64,000 nt of DNA from Planctomycetota bacterium (GTDB lineage: Bacteria; Planctomycetota; SZUA-567; H5-PLA8): the NCBI GenBank assembly GCA_016200135.1, contig JACQFI010000019.1, positions 20,644 through 84,643 on the forward strand, in the 5' to 3' direction. Made by a program: the position numbers and the translations under genes. The notes beneath the pieces were generated by a model that saw nothing but the letters and a program-made list of their open reading frames with translations, ran no database searches and had not been told where the DNA came from. Position 1 is the first letter of the stretch. The number at the start of each line of letters is the position of its first letter. This document shows positions 60,361 to 64,000 of the stretch, piece by piece.

Positions 60361-61260
60361 TTACATCTCGACGCGGTTACGTCCGCCGGCCTTGGCAGCA
60401 TAGAGTTTCTTATCGGCTGCAGCGAAAAGTTCTTCTGAAGAAAGTTCTTCCTGGCCGGACGAGTACGCAATGCCGAGGCTGATGGTCACCGGGATGACCA
60501 CCTCTTCGATCTTCACCGGTTCCGCCTCAACGAGCACGCGGATGCGTTCCGCGGCCATGCCCGCCTCATCCAGCGATGCCTCCGGCAGCAGCACGACAAA
60601 CTCTTCTCCCCCGTACCGCGCGAAGACCTCGTCTTTGCGCACCGTCGCGTTGATGCGCGTGCTCAGCGAACGCAGCACCACGTCGCCCGCGAGGTGCCCG
60701 TACTTATCGTTGATCTTCTTGAAGTGGTCAATGTCGAAGACGACCAGGGATAGCGGGCGCTTGTGGCGCTGGCTGCGCGTCAGTTCGCGCTGCAGGGCGT
60801 CGGTGAAGAAACGTTTGTTGGGGATCCCGGTGAGCCCATCGTTGATCATCATCGAATAGACGGTCTCATGGTACTGCCGTTCGATGTCGTTGCCGAGCAG
60901 GAATTTCAAGATCGTCTTGCCGACGCGGATGTAGTCGCCGGACTTCAGGACTTGGTTGTCGACGCGCACGTCGTTGACCAGCGTGCCGTTGGTGCTGCCC
61001 ATGTCGGTCACCATGTATCCGGCCGGGCAGGGTTCGATGGCCGCATGGCGGCGCGAGACGTCCTTGTCGGAGAGCGCCAGACCGCAGTCGCCTTCACGGC
61101 CGATGACGACCTTCGAATTGGGGAGCGTGACGATGGCTTCGCCAAGCACGACCGGGTAGATGCGCACGAGGTACCCGTGCGAGCCACCGAGCTTGTTCAC
61201 GAAGGAGCTCAGCAGCAGCGTCTGCTCGGAATCGAATCGTTCGGTCGGCTTCTCGTTCAC
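60361..61260 (-). CDS. FHA domain - GGDEF diguanylate cyclase
   Basis: A 299-residue protein. An FHA domain (about 35-120: VVIGREGDCGLALSDKDVSR, DMGSTNGTLVND) binds phosphothreonine, and a GGDEF domain (about 130-299) makes cyclic di-GMP. The active site is YGGEEF. The inhibitory-site pattern RxxD upstream reads RKDE, so feedback control may be altered. Start is read as GTG at 61260 with GAGGG eight bases upstream; a TTG at 61275 is also possible. The next gene is a Ser/Thr kinase, so the kinase could supply the phosphothreonine that the FHA domain reads. Confidence 0.9.
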   Translation of the reverse strand: MNEKPTERFDSEQTLLLSSFVNKLGGSHGYLVRIYPVVLGEAIVTLPNSKVVIGREGDCGLALSDKDVSRRHAAIEPCPAGYMVTDMGSTNGTLVNDVRVDNQVLKSGDYIRVGKTILKFLLGNDIERQYHETVYSMMINDGLTGIPNKRFFTDALQRELTRSQRHKRPLSLVVFDIDHFKKINDKYGHLAGDVVLRSLSTRINATVRKDEVFARYGGEEFVVLLPEASLDEAGMAAERIRVLVEAEPVKIEEVVIPVTISLGIAYSSGQEELSSEELFAAADKKLYAAKAGGRNRVEM

Positions 61261-61445
61261 GAACGAGTCCCTCAAAAGGGCGTAGCGGTTGGTTCGTAGT
61301 GAATGTACGAAATCGACGCAAAAAAGGAACTCAAAAAGGCGCCTGAGTGAAGGCGTCAGGAAGGTTTTGCCGCGCGCATTTAAGCGCCTGAAGAGCGCAA
61401 CGTATACCGAGCCAATGTCCGCACGACGACCGGAACTGACTTCTC

Positions 61446-61838
61446 CTACATCCGGTCCTCGCAGGCGCTGAAGCGCTGGCCGCGGACGTACAGCACGTTA
61501 TGGCGCTTGACCGCCACGACGAGGATCGTCACGGTGCGGCGCTCCAGATCGACGTTAAAAAGGATGCGGTACTTCCCGTGAATGCGCAGTTCGCGCTGCG
61601 CGACCGTATGGCCGCGCAAAGTCTTCATATTACGGGTCTCGACGGTGGGATCCTGTTCGAGACGCTTGAGCGCTTCCTTCAAGAGCCAGCGGCTGTTGCC
61701 ACGTCCCAGCCACCGCAGATCGTCACAGGCCCCATCGGACCTGACGAGTGTGAGGTTTTCTCTGTGGGCGTAGATGGCCGGAGCCCTCCTTTCGTTATTT
61801 TTCCATCGCCTTCCCCCCACCCTCCTCTCGAGTCCCAC
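61446..61838 (-). CDS. ParE/RelE-like type II toxin without visible antitoxin
   Basis: The C-terminal 100 residues match the ParE/RelE fold: WLLKEALKRLEQDP, NMKTLRGH, RELRIHGKYRILFNVD and TILVVAVKRHNVLYV. The formal start is GTG at 61838, but the first 20 residues (GLERRVGGRRWKNNERR) look non-native. A perfect AGGAGG (61790-61785) is followed nine bases later by ATC at 61775-61773, where a start would give a toxin of normal length. Either ATC is used, the start has mutated, or the base call is wrong. No antitoxin gene lies next to it on either side. Confidence 0.7.
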   Translation of the reverse strand: MGLERRVGGRRWKNNERRAPAIYAHRENLTLVRSDGACDDLRWLGRGNSRWLLKEALKRLEQDPTVETRNMKTLRGHTVAQRELRIHGKYRILFNVDLERRTVTILVVAVKRHNVLYVRGQRFSACEDRM

Positions 61839-61954
61839 TGATCCAACGTCCTAAGTCCTGCGACATTCACGAGACCTTCCTGTTACCGGAACCGTGTGTG
61901 TCTGGTATCGTCCCGGTTCCGCCGGCTTCTGAACCCAAATTCCCTTCACCAACG

Positions 61955-64000
61955 CTACTTGTCTTCCGGCGCGAAGCCGCGGCGCAGCGTGTTCTCCGTC
62001 ACCGTGCGCGGTTCGACAAACTGGAGCAGGTACTCCGGCCCGCCGGCCTTGCTCCCGATGCCGGACATCTTGAATCCGCCGAACGGCTGCCGGTCAACTT
62101 TCGCGCCCGTCGTCCCGCGGTTAATGTACAGGTTCCCGACGCGGAACTCGCGCCGCGCGCGCTCGATATTGAGCGGGCTGCGCGAGAAGAGCCCGCCGGT
62201 GAGCGCGTAAGCGACATCCAGCGCGATTTTCAGCGCCTCGTCGAAGTCTTTCGCCTGCATGACGCAAAGCACGGGCCCGAAAATCTCCTCCTGCGCGATG
62301 CTTGCGTGCGGCGGCACGTCGCGGAAGACCACCGGACCGACGAAGCTGCCGCGCTTCGCCAGCTCGTCCGCGTTGGTCTCGACCGCAACCTTCGCCTCGC
62401 TCTTGCCCTTGGCGATCATTTTGAGGATGCGCTCGCGCGACTCGTCGTCGATTACCGGCGGCACGGCGCAACCGGGATCGGCCGCGGACGCGAGACGGAT
62501 GCTCGCGACGGCCTCGGCCATGCGCTTGAGGAACGGTTCGTAGGCGTCGCCGACCACGATCGCGCGCGAGCAGGCGGAACACTTCTGGCCCGCGTAGCCG
62601 AAGGCGCTCTTCACGACGCCCAGCACGGCTTCGTCGAGGTCCGCGTCGCTGTCCACGATCACGGCGTTCTTGCCGCCCATCTCGCAGATGACTTTTTTCA
62701 CACCTTGCATGCCCTGCCGCGTCTTGGCGGCCTCGGCGTTGATCGCCAGACCCACGGCCATGCTGCCGGTGAATGCGATCACGTTCACGTCGGGATGAAC
62801 GACGAGCCGCGCGCCGACGACCTCGCCCGCGCCCGGCAGGTAGTTCACCACGCCCGCGGGGAAACCGGTCTCTTTAAAGACCTCCATCAGCTTGGCGGCG
62901 ATCACCGGCGACTGTTCGGCGGGCTTCATCACCACCGTATTGCCCGCGGCGAGCGCCGCCGCGGTCATGCCGGTGAGAATCGCAAGCGGGAAGTTCCACG
63001 GCGCGATCACGGCCGCGACGCCGCGCGGCTGATGCCAGTCCTCGTCGGTCTCGCCCGGGACAGGCGAACGCTTCACGGGCTTCATGAGCCGTTCCGCTTC
63101 GGCGGCGTAGTAATCGAGAAAGTCGATGGCCTCGGCCACATCGCCGTCGGCCTCGCGCGCGGGCTTGGCGCACTCGAAGACCTCCCACGCGGAGAACTCG
63201 TGCCGCCGCGCGCGGATAATCTGCGCGGCCTTGCGCAGCAGCGCGGCGCGGTCGGCCGCCGGCATATCGCGCCATGCCGGGAATGCCTGCTTGGCGGCGA
63301 AGACGGCCGCATCGGCCTGCGCAGCACTCGCTCCGGCCACGCGCCCAACGATCGTGGCGCGCTGAGAAGGATCGCGCGAGACGCCTTCGGCGGCCTCGCC
63401 CTTCACATCTTTGCCGCCGATGACCAGTGGATACGAAGCGCCGAGTTGCTTGCGGACCTGTTCGAGCGCGCTGGAAAACGCCGCGCGGGTCGCGGCCTCG
63501 TGAAAAGCGGCGTCCGGCTCGTTCTCGAAGTAGGGTTGGGTGTGCGGCTTGGCCGGAACCGAAAGAATCTCGGCCGGGTTCTGGAGCAACTTATCTTCCG
63601 CGACGCCCTCGACGAAGCCCTGGCGCAGGAAGGACTCGTTGGCCGTGTTCTCCAGCAGCCGGCGCACGAGGTACGCCATGCCGGGCAGGAGTTCTCCGAA
63701 AGGCGTGTACACCCGCACCCGGTAGCCGTCCTCCGCAAGGGCCTCTTTCATGGGATCGGCCATTCCATACAGCGCTTGAATTTCGAAAGCGTTAGAAGGG
63801 CATGAAATCTCTTTCGCCCACGCCAAAGCATGCGCCAGGCTGCGGACATTATGGCTCGCGATGGCGGCCTCGACGTACGGATAACCCGAGAGCAGCGTGC
63901 GCGAGAGCGCCTCGAAGTTCGCGTCGGTCTCGTGCTTTTGCGTGAAGACGGGGCAGGTCCAGCCGTGCTGCTTGGCGATGATGGTCTCGTAGTCCCAGTA
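61955..64000 (-). CDS. putA: Bifunctional proline dehydrogenase / P5C dehydrogenase (PutA type), 5' end outside window
   Basis: The visible 681 residues begin with the end of a proline dehydrogenase barrel (YWDYETIIAKQHGW, FEIQALYGMADPMKEAL, RVRVYTPFGELLPGM, LVRRLLEN, with the paired Arg that bind proline). An aldehyde dehydrogenase follows: VAAVIAPWNFPLAILTGMTA, VICEMGGKNAVIVDSDADLD and the catalytic Cys in GYAGQKCSACSR. The protein oxidises proline through pyrroline-5-carboxylate to glutamate. The frame runs off the right edge at 64000, so the start and any N-terminal DNA-binding domain cannot be seen. Confidence 0.92.
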   Translation of the reverse strand, partial: YWDYETIIAKQHGWTCPVFTQKHETDANFEALSRTLLSGYPYVEAAIASHNVRSLAHALAWAKEISCPSNAFEIQALYGMADPMKEALAEDGYRVRVYTPFGELLPGMAYLVRRLLENTANESFLRQGFVEGVAEDKLLQNPAEILSVPAKPHTQPYFENEPDAAFHEAATRAAFSSALEQVRKQLGASYPLVIGGKDVKGEAAEGVSRDPSQRATIVGRVAGASAAQADAAVFAAKQAFPAWRDMPAADRAALLRKAAQIIRARRHEFSAWEVFECAKPAREADGDVAEAIDFLDYYAAEAERLMKPVKRSPVPGETDEDWHQPRGVAAVIAPWNFPLAILTGMTAAALAAGNTVVMKPAEQSPVIAAKLMEVFKETGFPAGVVNYLPGAGEVVGARLVVHPDVNVIAFTGSMAVGLAINAEAAKTRQGMQGVKKVICEMGGKNAVIVDSDADLDEAVLGVVKSAFGYAGQKCSACSRAIVVGDAYEPFLKRMAEAVASIRLASAADPGCAVPPVIDDESRERILKMIAKGKSEAKVAVETNADELAKRGSFVGPVVFRDVPPHASIAQEEIFGPVLCVMQAKDFDEALKIALDVAYALTGGLFSRSPLNIERARREFRVGNLYINRGTTGAKVDRQPFGGFKMSGIGSKAGGPEYLLQFVEPRTVTENTLRRGFAPEDK

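Overview
The window is high-GC bacterial DNA interrupted by a few short AT-rich islands. The gene families point to the PVC group, most likely Planctomycetota or a close relative (Lentisphaerota/Verrucomicrobiota): an ECF sigma factor with a long membrane and propeller extension, two large DUF4175-like coiled-coil membrane proteins next to a BatA/VWA protein, a DUF5107-TPR protein, a haem c / copper monooxygenase protein with an EF-hand, an FHA-GGDEF protein beside a Ser/Thr kinase, and secreted NHL-type propellers. No finer rank can be read from the sequence. I saw no rRNA, tRNA, CRISPR array or insertion sequence.

1-9.4 kb is mixed housekeeping: the tail of a LuxR-type regulator, an NtrC-type sigma-54 activator, a Xer recombinase, a membrane TPR protein facing a site-2-protease-like protein, a tartrate/D-malate dehydrogenase, a small unknown protein, shikimate kinase and thioredoxin with a strong terminator. 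9.5-18.3 kb holds a DUF4175-like coiled-coil protein, an orphan membrane-anchored binding protein, a nitrilase-family amidohydrolase, an AT-rich orphan, a translationally coupled redoxin plus cytochrome/monooxygenase pair, an EF-hand protein and a secreted Asp/Arg-rich repeat protein.

18.4-36 kb is the most distinctive part. nagB and a ROK regulator run leftward. A Gfo/Idh/MocA oxidoreductase, a GntR/LacI-hybrid (AraR-like) regulator and three consecutive paralogous secreted propeller proteins run rightward. A second AraR-like regulator is transcribed away from a fourth paralog, followed by a second Gfo/Idh/MocA gene. Each regulator has a conspicuous AT-rich palindromic operator in front of it. 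My reading is a sugar-responsive locus that puts a family of large exported proteins of unknown function on the cell surface or in the periplasm.

36-45 kb carries the ECF-propeller fusion, the DUF5107-TPR protein and an ABC-2 exporter of three overlapping genes. 45-47.2 kb is an AT-rich island with a HEPN-like protein and a secreted protein that seems cut short by an in-frame stop. 47.3-54.1 kb is the BatA/VWA plus giant DUF4175-like pair. 54.1-64 kb, all leftward, encodes a hotdog thioesterase, an SDR reductase, a TMTC-like membrane TPR protein, Fmt, a Ser/Thr kinase with an NPCBM domain, an FHA-GGDEF protein, a ParE/RelE-like toxin without a visible antitoxin, and a PutA-type proline dehydrogenase / P5C dehydrogenase that runs off the right edge.

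Several intergenic spaces carry short repeats of kinds dispersed in such genomes. Gene starts were set by Shine-Dalgarno position where one was visible.
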